Of a stretch of 64,000 nucleotides of DNA, positions 37,476 to 51,372 are shown one piece after another (the first letter of the stretch is position 1; each line of letters opens with the position of its first letter). The translations under genes were made by a program, and so were the position numbers. Origin of the DNA: Hyperoodon ampullatus (lineage: Eukaryota; Chordata; Mammalia; Artiodactyla; Ziphiidae); assembly GCA_949752795.1 (NCBI GenBank), contig CATKHW010000058.1, positions 1,054,001 to 1,118,000 on the forward strand, in the 5' to 3' direction. The notes below the pieces were generated by a model, which did no database searches, was not told where the DNA came from, and saw only the letters and a list, made by a program, of their open reading frames with translations.

Positions 37476-39211
37476 CTTGGCCAAAAAGGGCGTTTGCATT
37501 TTCTGCTGAATATTTTCAGGAGAAAATGCATACGACCTTTTTGGCCAAGCAAGCAAGCAGGCAATGCAAATCTGCACTACAAAGAAGTATCACTTCCCAC
37601 CGGTCAAAAGGGACATCCGCAAAATGTGTAAAAACCAGAAAGGCAAGACAGGCCCTGGAGAACAGGGAGCATTGTTATGCTGATGGGCAGGATGTAAATT
37701 GCCAACTGCCTCTCTGGTGGAGTGAATTGTGTTCCCTAAAACAAGTAAACAACAGAGCTACAGAGCCAAGGGCACTTCCAGTCTAGGGAATATACCATGG
37801 GAAAACTGAAAATCAATAAGCCAGAGCCACCCCAACGTTTAGGGCTGCACTGCTTACAAGAACCTCAACATGGGTACACATTAAATATCCCAGGAAATAT
37901 AAAAATGGTTCAAAAAATTGTGGTACTTACGTACGATGGAATATCCCTCAGCCATGAAATCAATGTCATAAGACCAGTAGCAGCAAAATGAGTGGAATGA
38001 GGTTCGATGATTCTAAGTGAAATAAGTCACACAGAAAAAGCAAGTTATCATAAGATATCACTTACGAAGATCCTGTAAACATGGCTACACTTGAACTGAG
38101 CTAGGAAAGAGAACAGAGTCTCACATTTGGAAAACACTCTTATGCCTGCTTAAGGGGGAAGGAGAGGTGGGGTGATGCATAAAACCAGAGTTTGATATAA
38201 GCACAGGTACCGTTCCAAAAACCAACTATGGAATAGACAAGACCTACACCTTCCACAGTGAAAGGGACTCAAAACCCCATATTTCCCGCAGAAGAATATA
38301 TCTGACTAGTAAGAATCTTAAAACCTATGTATTGATATGTCTCTGTAAGGGAATCAAGTGTCTAGACTGGCATAAACATGGCAGCGAGAATCAGCTGAAA
38401 TCCACTATCAAAAGGAATTTCACAAACAAAACAAAAAAACAGGCAAATGCTTTACAATTCCTTCAGGGTCTCTGATGAAATCTGGAATGACCCTATCTAC
38501 AACGACCGCTGGATGTGGCATAAGGCTGGACACTTGGGACTTAGAGGATTGGTGAGATTGGGTGAGCAAATGCAGACCTTGTAAACCAATAATGCATGGC
38601 ACCCATTCCATGGGTCCCAACTCTGCGGGTTGAAGGGAATATTAATACAGCTATAACATGTACAGGAAACCTAGAGAATGGACACACTGTGAATACAAAA
38701 GGTTTCTAAAACTCAACGAATAGTCCCTCTCCTGGTGTTCCGGTTTGACTTTCCCACTGCTTTACTATCAATCTCCCAAATTGGAGAGACACCCCTTTTA
38801 ACCTCCTGGTACACACACGTTGCCAATTTGGCAGAGGATGAAAGGAAAGGGGGAGAACCAATGACAGAGTAGCTGTTAGGCATTTAGACGGGCATATGTC
38901 ACTCTAATTTCACGGTAGGAAGAAGAATTAACCAAAGTCTCAGCCTCCCACGGGGAACAAGTAGAGGTCCTGAACCAAAATTTTGGACGTGCGGTCAGCT
39001 CACAAAAAATAAGTTGAAAAATGGGGCTCAGGGCACAGCAATTCACAAACTGGAAGAGTAATAAAGGACAACTATCATCCAAAAATCTGTTGAGGGAAGG
39101 GAACGAGGCGGAGTTGAAATCGAGGCAGAATAGCAGGAAACAGATTTCAAGAGGTACGTTGGAATCGCCTTTAAAGCACAGGAAGAGTGGAACAACTTCG
39201 ACAATGATGCA
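37476..39211 (+). repeat. Satellite monomer c8 (block copy 2, unit 2)
   Basis: This is nearly identical to c4 at an offset of 6949 bp, including every palindrome change, so those changes predate the block duplication. Confidence 0.93.
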
Positions 39212-40947
39212 CTTGGCCAAAAAGGGCGTATGCGTTTTCTCTTGAATATATTCAGGAGAAAACGCATACGCCCTTTTTGGCCAAGCAAGCAAGCGGGCAA
39301 TGCAAATCTGCACTACAAAGAAGTATCACTTCCCACCGGTCAAAAGGGACATCCGCAAAATGTGTAAAAACCAGAAAGGCAAGACAGGCCCTGGAGAACA
39401 GGGAGCCTTTTTATGCTGATGGGCGGGATGTAAATTGCCAACTGCCTCTATGGAGGAGTGCATTGTGTTCCCTAAAACAAGTAAACAACAGAGCTACAGA
39501 GCCAAGGGCACTACCAGTCTAGGGAATATAACTTGGGAAAACTGAAAATCAATAAGACAGAGCCACCCCAAAATTTACGGCTGCACTGCTCACAATAACC
39601 TCAACTTCGGTAAACCTTAAATATCCCAGGAAATATAAAAATGGTTCAAAAAATTGTGGTACTTACGTACGATGGAATATCCCTCAGCCATGAAATCAAT
39701 GTCATAAGACCAGTAGCAACAAAATGTGTGGATTCTGTTATGATGATTCTAAGTGAAATAAGACACACAGAAAAAGAAATTTATCATAAGATATCACTTA
39801 TGAAGAACCTGTAAACATGGCTACACTTGAACTTAGCTAGGAAAGAGAAGAGAGTCTCACATTTGGAAAACACTCTTATGCCTGCTTAAGGGGGAAGGAG
39901 AGGTGGGGTGATGCATAAAACCAGAGTTTCATATAAGCACACCTACCGTTCCGAAAACCAACTATGGAATAGACAAGACCTACACATTCCTCAGTGAAAG
40001 GGACTGAAAAGCCCATATTTCCCGCAGAAGAATATATCTGACTAGTAAGAATCTTAAAACCTATGTATTGATATGTCTCCGTAAGGGAATCAAGTGTGTC
40101 TAGACTGGCATAAACTTGGCAGCGAGAATCAGCTGAAACCCACTATCAAAAGGAATTTCACAAACAAACCAAAAAAACAGGGAAATTCTTTACAATTCCT
40201 TCAGGGTCTCTGATGAAACCTGGAATGACCCTGTCTACAACGACAGCTGGATGTGGCATAAGGCTGGACACTTGGGACTGAGAGGATTGGTGAGATTGGG
40301 TGAGCAAATGCAGACCTTGTAAACCAATAATGCATGGCACCCATTCCATGGGTCCCAACTCTGCGGGTTGAAGGGAATATTAATACAGCTATAACATGTA
40401 CAGGAAACCTAGAGAATGGACACACTGTGAATACAAAAGGTTTCTAAAACTCAACGAATAGTCCCTCTCCTGGTGTTCCGGTTTGACTTTCCAACTGCTT
40501 TACTATCAATCTCCCAACTTGGAGAGACACCACTTTTAACCTCCTGGTACACACACGTTGCCAATTTGGCAGAGGATGAAAGGAAAGGGGGAGAACCAAT
40601 GACAGAGTAGCTGTTAGGCATTTAGACGGGAACATGTCACTCTAATTTCACGGGAGGAAGAAGAACTAACCAAAGTCTCAGCCTCCCACAGGTAAAAAGT
40701 AGAGGTCCTGAACCAAAATTTTGGACTTGCGGTCAGCACACAAAAAATGAGCTGAAAAATGGGGCTCAGGGCACAGCAATTCACAAACTGGAAGAGTAAT
40801 AAAGGATAACTATCATTTAAAAATCTGTTGAGGGAAGGCAACGAGGCGGACTTGAAATCGAGGCAGAATAGCAGGAAACATTTCAAGAGGTATGTTGGAA
40901 TCGCCTTTAAAGCACAGGAAGAGGGGCACAACTTCGACAATGATGCA
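39212..40947 (+). repeat. Satellite monomer c9 (block copy 2, unit 3)
   Basis: This is nearly identical to c5. The palindrome has CTCTTGAATA as its only evident arm mismatch. Confidence 0.93.
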
Positions 40948-42685
40948 CTTGGCCAAAAAGGGCGTATGCGTTTTCTCCTGAATATATTCAGGAGAAAACG
41001 CATATGCCCTTTTTGGCAAACCAAGCAAGCGGGCAATGCAAATCTGCAATACAAAGAAGTATCACTTCCCACCGGTCAAAAGGGACATCCGCAAAATGTG
41101 TAAAAACCAGAAAGGCAACACAGGCCCTGGAGAACAGGGAGCCTTGTTATGCTGATGGGGTGGATGTAAATTGCCAACTGCCTCTCTGGAGGAGTGCACT
41201 ATGTTCCCTAAAACAAGTAAACAACAGAGCTACAGAGCCAAGGGCACTTCCAATCTAGGGAATATACCTTGCGAAAACTGAAAATCAATAAGCCAGAGCC
41301 ACCGCAAAATTTAGGGCTGCACTGCTTACAAAAACCTCAACTTGGGTACACCTTAAATATCCCAGGAAATATAAAAATGGTTCAAAATTTTGTGGTACTT
41401 ACGAACGATGGAATATCCCTCAGCCATGAAATCAATGTCATAAAACCAGTAGCAGCAAAATGGGTGGATTCAGGTACGATGATTCTAAGTGAAATAAGTC
41501 ACAGAGAAAAAGAAACTTATCATAAGATATCACTTATGAAGATCCTGTAAACATGGCTACACTTGAACTGAGTTAGGAAAGAGAACAGTGTCTCACATTT
41601 AGAAAACACTCTTATGCCTGCTTAAGGGGGAAGGAGAGGTGGGGTGATGTATAAAACCAGAGTTTGATATAAGCACAGGTACCGTTCCAAAAACCAACTA
41701 TGGAATAGACAAGACCTACACCTTCCTCAGTGAAAGGGACTCAAAATCCCATATTTCCCGCAGAGGAATATATCTGACTAGTAAGAATCTTAAAACCTAT
41801 GTATTGATATGTCACCCTAAGGGAATCAAGTGTGTCTAGACTGGCATAAACATGGCAGCGAGAATCAGCTCAAACCCACTATAAAAAGGAATTTCAAAAA
41901 CAAAACAAAAAAACTGGCAAATTCTTTACAATTCCTTCAGGGTCTCTGATGAAACCTGGAATGACCCTATCTACAACGACAGCTGGATGTGGCATAAGGC
42001 TGGACACTTGGGACTGAGAGGATTGGTGAGATTGGTGAGCAAATGCAGACCCTTTAAAGCAATAATGCCTAGCACCCATTCCATGGTTCCCAACTCTCCA
42101 TGTTGAAGAGAATATTACTACAGTTATAACATGTACGGGAAACCTAGAGAACGGACACACTGTGAATACGAAAGGATTCTAAAACTCAACGAATAGTCCC
42201 TCTCCTGGTGCTCCGGTTTGACTTTCCATCTGCTTTACTATCAACCTCCCAACTTGGAGAGACAGACCCTTTAACCTCCTGGTTCACACAGGTTGCCAAT
42301 TTGGCAGAGGATGAAAGGGAATAGGGAGAACCAATGAGAGAGTAGCTGTTAGGCATTTGGACGGGCACATATCACTGTAATTTCCCGGCAGGAAGAAGAA
42401 TTAACCAAAGTCTCAGCCCCACACCGGGAACCAAAATAGGTCCTGAACCAAAATTTTGGACTTGCGGTGAGCTCACCAAAAACGAGTTGAAAAATGGTGC
42501 TCTGGGGCACAGCCATTCACAAACTGGCCGAGTAATAAAGGACAACTATCGTCCAAAAATCTGTTGAGGGAAGGCAACGAGGCGGACTTGAAAGCGAGGC
42601 AGAATAGCAGGAAACAGATTTCAAGAGGTACGTTGGAATCGCCTTTAAAGCACAGGAAGAGGGGCACAACTTCGACAATGATGCA
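40948..42685 (+). repeat. Satellite monomer c10 (end of block copy 2)
   Basis: Sequence up to about 40820, before this palindrome, follows the end of c5. From here the copy is of the ordinary young type and no longer pairs with c6. The palindrome has one mismatch from a right-arm CpG loss (CATATG) and another at the right end (TTTTTGGCAAACC). Confidence 0.9.
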
Positions 42686-44422
42686 CTTGGCCAAAAAGGG
42701 CATATGCGTTTTCTCCTGAATATATTCAGGAGAAAACGCATATGCCCTTTTCGGCCAAGCAAGCAAGCGGGCAATGCAAATCTGCACTACAAAGAAGTAT
42801 CACTTCCCACCTGTCAAAAGGGACATCCACAAAATGTGTAAAAACCAGACAGGCAAGACAGGCCCTGGAGAACAGGGAGCCTTGTTATCCTGATGGGCGG
42901 GATGTAAATTGCCAACTGCCTCTCTGGAAGACTGCATTGTGTTCCCTAAAACAAGTAAAGAACAGAGCTACAGAGCCAAGGGCACTTCCAGTCTAGGGAA
43001 TATACCTTGGGAAAACTGAAAATCAATAAGACAGAGCCACCCCAAAATTCAGGGCTGCACTGCTTACAAGAACCTCAACTTGGGTACACCTTAAATATCC
43101 CAGGAAATATAAAAATGGTTCAAAAAATTGTGGTACTTACGTACGATGGAATATCCCTCAGCCATGAAATCAATGTCATAAGACCAGTAGCAGCAAAATG
43201 GGTGGATTCAGGTACGATGATTCTAATGAAATAAGTCACACAGAAAAAGAAACTTATCATAAGATATCACTTATGAAGATCCTGTAAACATGGCTACACT
43301 TGAACTGAGTTAGGAAAGAGAACAGTGTCTCACATTTAAAAAACACTCTTATGCCTGCTTAAGGCGGAAGGAGAGGTGGGGTGATGCATAAAACCAGAGT
43401 TTGATATAAGCACAGGTACCGTTCCAAAAACCAACTATGGAATAGACAAGACCTACACCTTCCTCAGTGAAAGGTATTCAAAACCCCATATTTCCCGCAG
43501 AGGAATATATCTGACTAGTAAGAATCTTAAAACCTATGTATTGATATGTCTCCGTAAGGGAATCAAGTGTGTCTAGACTGGCATAAACATGGCAGCGAGA
43601 ATCAGCTCAAACCCACTATAAAAAGGAATTTCAAAAACAAAACAAAAAAACTGGGAAATTCTTTACAATTCCTTCAGGGTCAATGATGAAACCTGGAATG
43701 ACCCTATCTACAACGACAGCTGGATGTGGCATAAGGAGGGACACTTGGGACTGAGTCGATTGGTGAGATTGGGTGAGCAAATGCAGACCCTTTAAATCAC
43801 AAATGCCTGGCACCCATTCCATGGGTCCCAACTCTCCAGGTTGAAGGGAATATTACTACAGCTATAACATGTACGGGAAACCTAGAGAACGGACACATTG
43901 TGAATAGAAAGGTTTCTAAAACTCAACGAATAGTCCCTCTCCTGGTGCTCCCGTTTTACTTTCCATCTGCTTTACTATCAACCTCCCAACTTGGAGAGAC
44001 AGCCCCTTTAACCTCCTGGTTCGCACAGGTTGCCAATTTGGCAGAGGATGAAATGGAAGAGGGAGAACCAATGAGAGAGTAGCTGTTAGGCATTTGGACG
44101 GGCACATATCAGTCTAATGTCCCGGCAGGAAGAAGAATTAACCAAAGTCTCAGCCACCCACCGGGAAACAGCATAGTTCCTGAACCAAAATTTTGGACAT
44201 GCGGTCAGCTCACAAAAAACGAGTTGAAAAATGGAGCTCAGGGGCATAGCAATTCACAAACTGGCAGAGTAATAAAGGACAACTATCGTCCAAAAATCTG
44301 TTGAGGGAAGGCAACGAGGTGGAGTTGAAAGCGAGACACAATAGCAGGAAACAGATTTCAAGAGGTACGTTGGAATCACCTTTAAAGCACAGGAAGAGGG
44401 GCACAACTTCGACAATGATGCA
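42686..44422 (+). repeat. Satellite monomer c11
   Basis: The palindrome at 42686-42759 has CATATG in both arms, like c3, and one mismatch (TTTTCGGCC). A 2 bp deletion changes TCTAAGTGAAATAAG to TCTAATGAAATAAG near 43225. Confidence 0.92.
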
Positions 44423-46159
44423 CTTGGCCAAAAAGGGCGTATGCGTTTTCTCTTGAATATGTTCATGAGAAAACGCATACACCCATTTTGGCCAAGCAAG
44501 GAAGGGGGCAATGCCAATCTGCACTACAAAGAAGTATCACTTCCCACCGGTCAAAAGGGACATCCACAAAATACGTAAAAACCAGAAAGGCAAGACAGGC
44601 CCTGGAGAACAGGGAGCCTTGTTATGCTGATGGGCGGGATGTAAATTGCCAACCGCCTCTCTGGAGGAGTGCATTGTGTACCCTAAAACAAGTAAACAAC
44701 AGAGCTACAGAGCCAAGGGCACTTCCAGTCTAGGGAATATACCTTGGGAAATCTGAAAATCATTAAGACAGAGCCACCCCAAAATTTAGGGCTGTACTGC
44801 TTACAAGCACCTCAACTTGGGTACACCTTAAATATCCCAGGAAATATAAAAATGGTTCAAAAAATTGTGGTATTTACGTACGATGGAATATCCATCAGCC
44901 ATGAAATCAATGTCATAAGACCAGTAGCAGCAAAATGGGTTGATTCAGGTACGATAATTCTAAGTGAAATAAGTCACACAGAAAAAGAAACTTATCATAA
45001 GATATCACTTATGAAGATCCTGTAAACATGGCTACACTTGAACTGAGTTAGGAAAGAGAACAGAGTCTCAAATTTAGAAAATTCTCTTATGCCTGCTTAA
45101 GGGGGAAGGAGAGGTGGGGTGATGCATAAAACCAGAGTTTGATATAAGCACAGGTACCGTTCCAAAAACCAACTATGGTATAGACAAGACCTACACCTTC
45201 CTCAGTGAAAGGGACTCAAAACACCATATTTCCCACAGAGGAATATATCTGACTAGTAAGAATCTTAAAACCTATGTATTGATATGTCTACATAAGGGAA
45301 TCAAGTGTGTCTAGACTGGCATAATCATGGCGGCGAGAATCACCTCAAACCCACTATAAAAAGGAATTTCAAAAACAAAACAAAAAACTGGGAAATTCTT
45401 TACAATTCCTTCAGGGTCTCTGATGAAAGCTGGAATGACCATATCTACAACGACAGCTGGATGTGGCATAAGGCTGGAAACTTGGGACTGAGAGGATTGG
45501 TGAGATAGGGTGAGCAAATGCAGACCCTTTAAAGCACAAATGCCTGGCACCCATTCCATGGGTCCGAAGTCTCCAGGTTGAAGGGAATATTACTACAGCT
45601 ATAACATGTACGGGAAACCTAGAAAACGGACACACTTTGAATACGAAAGGTTTCTAAAACTCAACGAATAGTCCCTCTCCTGGTGCTCCGGTTTGACTTT
45701 CCATCTGCTTTACTATCCACCTCCCAACTTGGAGAGACAGACCCTTTAACCTCCTGGTTCGCACAGGTTGCCAATTTGGCAGAGGATGAAAGGGAAGAGG
45801 GAGAACCAATGAGAGAGTAGCTGTTAGGCATTTGGACGGGCACATATCACTGTAATTTCCCGGCAGGAAGAAGAATTAACCAAAGTCTCAGCCAACCACC
45901 GGGAACAAGCATAAGTCCTGAACCATAATTTTGAACTTGCGGTCAGCTCACAAAAAACGAGTTGAAAATGGTGCTCAAGGGCAGAGCAATTCACAAACTG
46001 GCAGAGTAATAAAGAACAACTCTCGTCCAAAAATCTGTTAAGGGAAGGCAAGGAGGCAGACTTGAAAGCGATGCAGAATAGCAGGAAACAGATTTCAAGA
46101 GGTACGTTGGAATCGCCTTTACAGCACTGGAAGAGGGGCACAACTTCGACAATGATGCA
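44423..46159 (+). repeat. Satellite monomer c12
   Basis: The palindrome is centred at 44459/44460 with an altered core (TGAATATGTTCA) and right arm (CATACACCCATTTTGG). Otherwise it is of the young type. Confidence 0.92.
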
Positions 46160-47895
46160 CTTGGCCAAAAACGGCGTATGTGTTTTCTCCTGAATATATT
46201 CAGGAGAAAACGCATAGGCCCTTTTTGGCCAAGCAAGCAAGCGGGCAATGCAAATCTGCACTACAAAGAAGTATCACTTCCCACCGGTAAAAAGGGACAT
46301 CCACAAAATGTGTAAAAACCAGAAAGGCAAGACAGGCCCTGGAGAACAGGGAGCCTTGTTATGCTGATGGGCGGGATGTAAATTGCCAACTGCCTCTCTG
46401 GAGGAGTGCATTGTGTTCCATAAAACAAGTAAACAACAGAGCTACAGAGCCAAGGGCACTTCCAGTCTAGGGAATATACCTTGGGAAAACTGAAAATCAA
46501 TAAGACAGAGCCACTCCAAAATTTAGGGCTGCACTGCTTACAAGGACCTCAACTTGGGTACACCTTAAATATCCCAGGAAATATAAAAATGGTTCAAAAA
46601 ATTGTGGTACTTACGTACGATGGAATATCCCACAGCCATGAAATCAATGTCATAAGACCAGTAGCAGCAAAATGGGTAGATTCAGGTACGATGATTCTAA
46701 GTGAAATAAGTCACACAGAAAAAGAAACTTATCATAAGATATCACTTATGAAGATCCTGTAAACATGGCTACACTTGAAATGAGTTAGGAAAGAGAACAG
46801 TGTCTCACATTTAGAAAACACTCTTATGCCTGCTTAAGGGGGAAGGAGAGGTGGGGTGATGCATAAAACCAGAGTTTGATATAAGCACAGGTACCGTTCC
46901 AAAAACCAACTATGGAATAGACAAGACCTACACCTTCCTCTGGGAAAGGGACTCAAAACCCCATATTTCCTGCAGAGGAATATATCTGACTAGTAAGAAT
47001 CTTAAAACGTATGTATTGATATGTCTCCATAAGGGAATCAAGTGTGTCAGACTGGCATAAACATGGCAGCGAGAATCAGCTCAAACCCACTATAAAAAGG
47101 AATTTCAGAAACAAAACAAAAAAACTGGGAAATTCTTTACAATTCCTTCAGGGTCTCTGATGAAAGCTGCAATGACCATATCTACAACGACAGCTGGATG
47201 TGGCATAAGGCTGGAAACTTGGGACTGAGAGGATTGGTGAGATTGGGTGAGCAAATGCAGACCCTTTAAAGCACAAATGCCTGGCACCCATTCCATGGGT
47301 CCCAACTCTCCAGGTTGAAGGGAATATTACTACAGCTATAACATGTACGGGAAACCTAGAGAACGGACACACTGTGAATACGAATGATTTCTAAAACTCA
47401 ACGAATAGTCCCTATCCTGGTGCTCGGGTTTGACTTTCCATCTGCTTTACTATCAACCTCCAAACTTGGAGAGACAGCCCGTTTAACCTCCTGGTTCGCA
47501 CAGGTTGCCAATTTGGCAGAGGATGAAAGGGAAGAGGGAGAACCAATGAGAGAGTAGCTGTTAGGCATTTGGACGGGCACATGTCACTGTAATTTCCCGG
47601 CAGGAAGAAGAATTAACCAAAGTCTCAGCCACCCACCGGGAAACAGTATAGGTCCTGCACCAAAATTTTGGACTTGCGGTCAGCTCACAAAAAACGAGTT
47701 GAAAAATGGAGCTCAGGGGCACAGCAATTCACAAACAGGCCGAGTAATAAAGGACAACTATCGTCCAAAAATCTGTTGAGGAAAGGCAACGAGGCAGATT
47801 GAAAGTGAGGCAGAATAGCCGGATCAGGTTTCAAGAGGTACGTTGGAATCGCCTTTAAAGCACAGGAATAGGGGCACAACTTCGACAATGATGCA
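46160..47895 (+). repeat. Satellite monomer c13
   Basis: The palindrome is centred at 46196/46197, with AAAACGGCGTATGTG on the left and CATAGGCCC on the right. Length is 1736 bp. Confidence 0.92.
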
Positions 47896-49633
47896 CTTGG
47901 CCAAAAAGGGCGTATGCGTTTTCTCCTGAATATATTCAGGAGAAAACGCATACGCCCTTTTTGGCCAAGCAAGCAAGCGGGCAATGCAAATCTGCACTAC
48001 AAAGAAGTATCACTTCCCACCGGTCAAAAGGGACATCCAAAAAATGTGTAAAAACCAGAAAGGCAAGCCAGGCCCTGGAGAACAGGGAGCCTTGTTATGC
48101 TGATGGGCGGGATGTAAATTGCCAACTGCCTCTCTGAAGGAGTGCATTGTGTTCTCTAAAACCAGTAAAGAACAGAGCTACAGAGCCAAGGGCACTTCAG
48201 TCTAGGGAATATACCTTGGGAAAACTGAAAATCAATAAGACAGAGCCACCCCAATATTTAGGGCTGCACTGCTTACAAGGACCTCAAGCTGGGTACGCCT
48301 TAAATATCACGGGAAATACAAATATGGTTCAAAAAATTGTGGTACTTACGTACGATGGAATATCCCTCAGCTATGAAATCAATGGCATAAGAGCAGTACC
48401 AGCAAAATTGCTGGATTCAGGTACGATGATTCTAAGTGAAATAAGTCACACAGAAAAAGAAACTTATCATAAGATATCACTTATGAAGATCCTGTAAACA
48501 TGGCTACACTTGAACTGAGTTAGGAAAGAGAACAGTGTCTCACATTTAGAAAACACTCTTATGCCTGCTTAAGGCGGAAGGAGAGGTGGGGTGATGCATA
48601 AAACCAGAGTTTGATATAAGCACAGATACCGTTCCAAAAACCAACTATGGAATAGTCAAGACCTACACCTTCCTCAGTGAAAGGGACTCAAAACCCCATA
48701 TTTCCCGCAGAGGAATATATCTGACTAGTAAAAATCTTAAAACCTATGTATTGATATGTCTCCGTAAGGGAATCAAGTGTGTCTAGACTGGCATAAACAT
48801 GGCAGCGAGAATCAGCTCAAACCCACTATAAAAAGGAATTTCAAAAACAAAACAAAAAAACTGGGAAATTCTTTACAATTCCTTCAGGGTCTCTGATGAA
48901 ACCTGGAATGACCCTTTCTACAACGACAGCTGGAGGTGGCATAAGGCTGGACACTTGGGACTGAGAGGATTGGTGAGATTGGGTGAGCAAATGCAGTCCC
49001 TTTAAAGCAATAATGCCTGGCACCCATTCCATGGGTCCCAACTCTCCAGATTGAAGGGAATATTACTACAGCTATAACATGTACGGGAAAACTAGAGAAC
49101 GGACACACTGTGAATATGAAAGGTTTCTAAAACTCAACGAATAGACCCTCCCATGGTGCTCCGGTTTGACTTTCCTTCTGCTTTACTATCAATCTCCCAA
49201 CTTGGAGAGACAGCCCCTTTAACCTCCTGGTTCGCACAGGTTTCCAATTTGGCAGAGGATGAAAGGGAAGAGGGAGAACCAATGAGAGAGTAGCTGTTAG
49301 ACATTTGGACGGGCACATATCACTCTACCTTCCCGGCAGGAAGAAGAATTAACCAAAGTCTCAGCCCCGCACTGGGAACCAGCATAGGTCCTGAACCAAA
49401 ATTTTGGACTTGCGATCAGCTCACCGAAAACGAGTTGAAAAATGGAGCTCAGGGGCACAGCAATTCACAAACTGGCCGAGTAATAAAGGACAACTATCGT
49501 CCAAAAATCTGTTGAGGGAAGGCAACGAGGCGGACTTGAAAGCGAGGCAGAATAGCAGGAAACAGATTTCAAGAGGTATGTTGGAATCGCCTTTAAAGCA
49601 CAGGAAGAGGGGCAACACTTCGACAATGATGCA
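47896..49633 (+). repeat. Satellite monomer c14
   Basis: The palindrome at 47896-47969 is perfect over 74 bp. The L1 part carries private changes near 48290-48410. Length is 1738 bp. Confidence 0.92.
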
Positions 49634-51372
49634 CTTGTCCAAAAAGGGCGTATGCGTTTTCTCCTGAATATATTCAGGAGAAAACGCATACAGCATTTTT
49701 GACCAAGCAATCAAACGGAAAATGCAAATCTGCACTACAAAGATGTATCACTTCCCACCGGTCAAAAGGGACAACCACAAAATGTGTAAAAACTAGAAAG
49801 GCAAGACAGGCCATGGAGAACAGGGAGCCTTGTTATGCTGATGGGCGGGATGTAAATTGCCAACTGCCTCTCTGGCGGAGTACATTGTGTTCCCTAAAAC
49901 AAGTAAAGAACAGAGCTACAGAGGCAAGGGCACTTCCAGTCTAGGGAATATACCTTGGGAAAACTGAAAATCAATAAGACAGAGCCACCCCGAAATTTAG
50001 GGCTGCACTGCTTACAAGGACCTCAACTTGGGTACACATTAAATATCCCAGGAAATATAAAAATGGTTCAAAAAATTGTGGTACTTACGTACGATGGAAT
50101 ATCCCTCAGCCATGAAATCAATGTCATAAGACCAGTAGCAGCAAAATGGGTGGTTTCAGGTACGATGATTCTAAGTGAAATAAGTCACACAGAGAAAGAA
50201 ACTTATCATAAGATATCACTTATGAAGATTCTGTAAACATGGCTACACTTGAACTGAGTTAGGAAAGAGAACAGTGTCTCACATTTAGAAAACACTCTTA
50301 TGCCTGCTTAAGGGGGAAGGAGAGGTGGGGTGATGCATAAAACCAGAGTTTGATATAAGCACAGGTACCGTTCCAAAAACCAACTATGGAATAGACAAGA
50401 CCTACACCTTCCTCAGTGAAAGGGTCTCAAAACCCCATATTTCCTGCAGAGAAATATATCTGACTAGTAAGAATCTTAAAACCTATGTATTGATATGTCT
50501 CCGTAAGGCAATCAAGTGTGCCTAGACTGGCATAAACATGGCAGCGAGAATCAGCTCAAACCCATTATAAAAAGGAATTTCAAAAACAAAACGAAAAAAC
50601 TGCATAATTCTTTAAAATTCCTTCAGGGTCTCTGATGAAACCTGGAATGACCCTATGTACAATGACAGCTGGATGTGGCATAAGGAGGGACACTTGACAC
50701 TGAGACGATTGGTGAGATTGGGTGAGCAAATGCAGACCCTTTAAAGCACAAATGCCTGGCACCCATTCCATGGTTCCCAACTCTCCAGGTTAGAGGGAAT
50801 ATTACTACAGTTATAACATGTAAGGGAAACCTAGAGAACGGACACACTGTGAATATGAAAGGTTTCTAAAACTCAACGAATAGTCACTCTCCTGGAGCCC
50901 CGGTTTGACTTTCCATATGCTTTACTATCAACATCCCAACTTGGAGAGACAGGCCCTTTAACCACCTGGTTTCCACGGGTTGCCAATTTGGCAGAGGATG
51001 AAAGGGAAGAGGGAGAAACAATGAGAGAGTAGCTGTTAGGCGTTTGCACGGGCACATATCACTGTAATTTCCCCGCCGGAAGAAGAATTAACCAAGGTGT
51101 CAGCCACCCACCGGGAACCAGTATCGGTCCTGAAGCAAAATTTTGGGCTTGCGGTCAGCTCACAAAAAACGAGTTGAAAAATGGAGCTCAGGGGCACAGC
51201 AATTCACCAACTGACCGAGTAATAAAGGACAACTATCGTCCAAAAATCTGTTGAGGGTAGGCAACGAGGCGGACTTGAAAGCGAGGCAGAATAGCAGGAA
51301 ACAGATTTCAAGAGGTACGTTGGAATCGACTTTAAGGCACAGGAAGAGGGGCACAACTTCGACAATGATGCA
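49634..51372 (+). repeat. Satellite monomer c15
   Basis: The palindrome is centred at 49670/49671. Its outer right arm is eroded (CATACAGCATTTTTGACC), leaving a shorter perfect inner stem. Length is 1739 bp. Confidence 0.92.
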
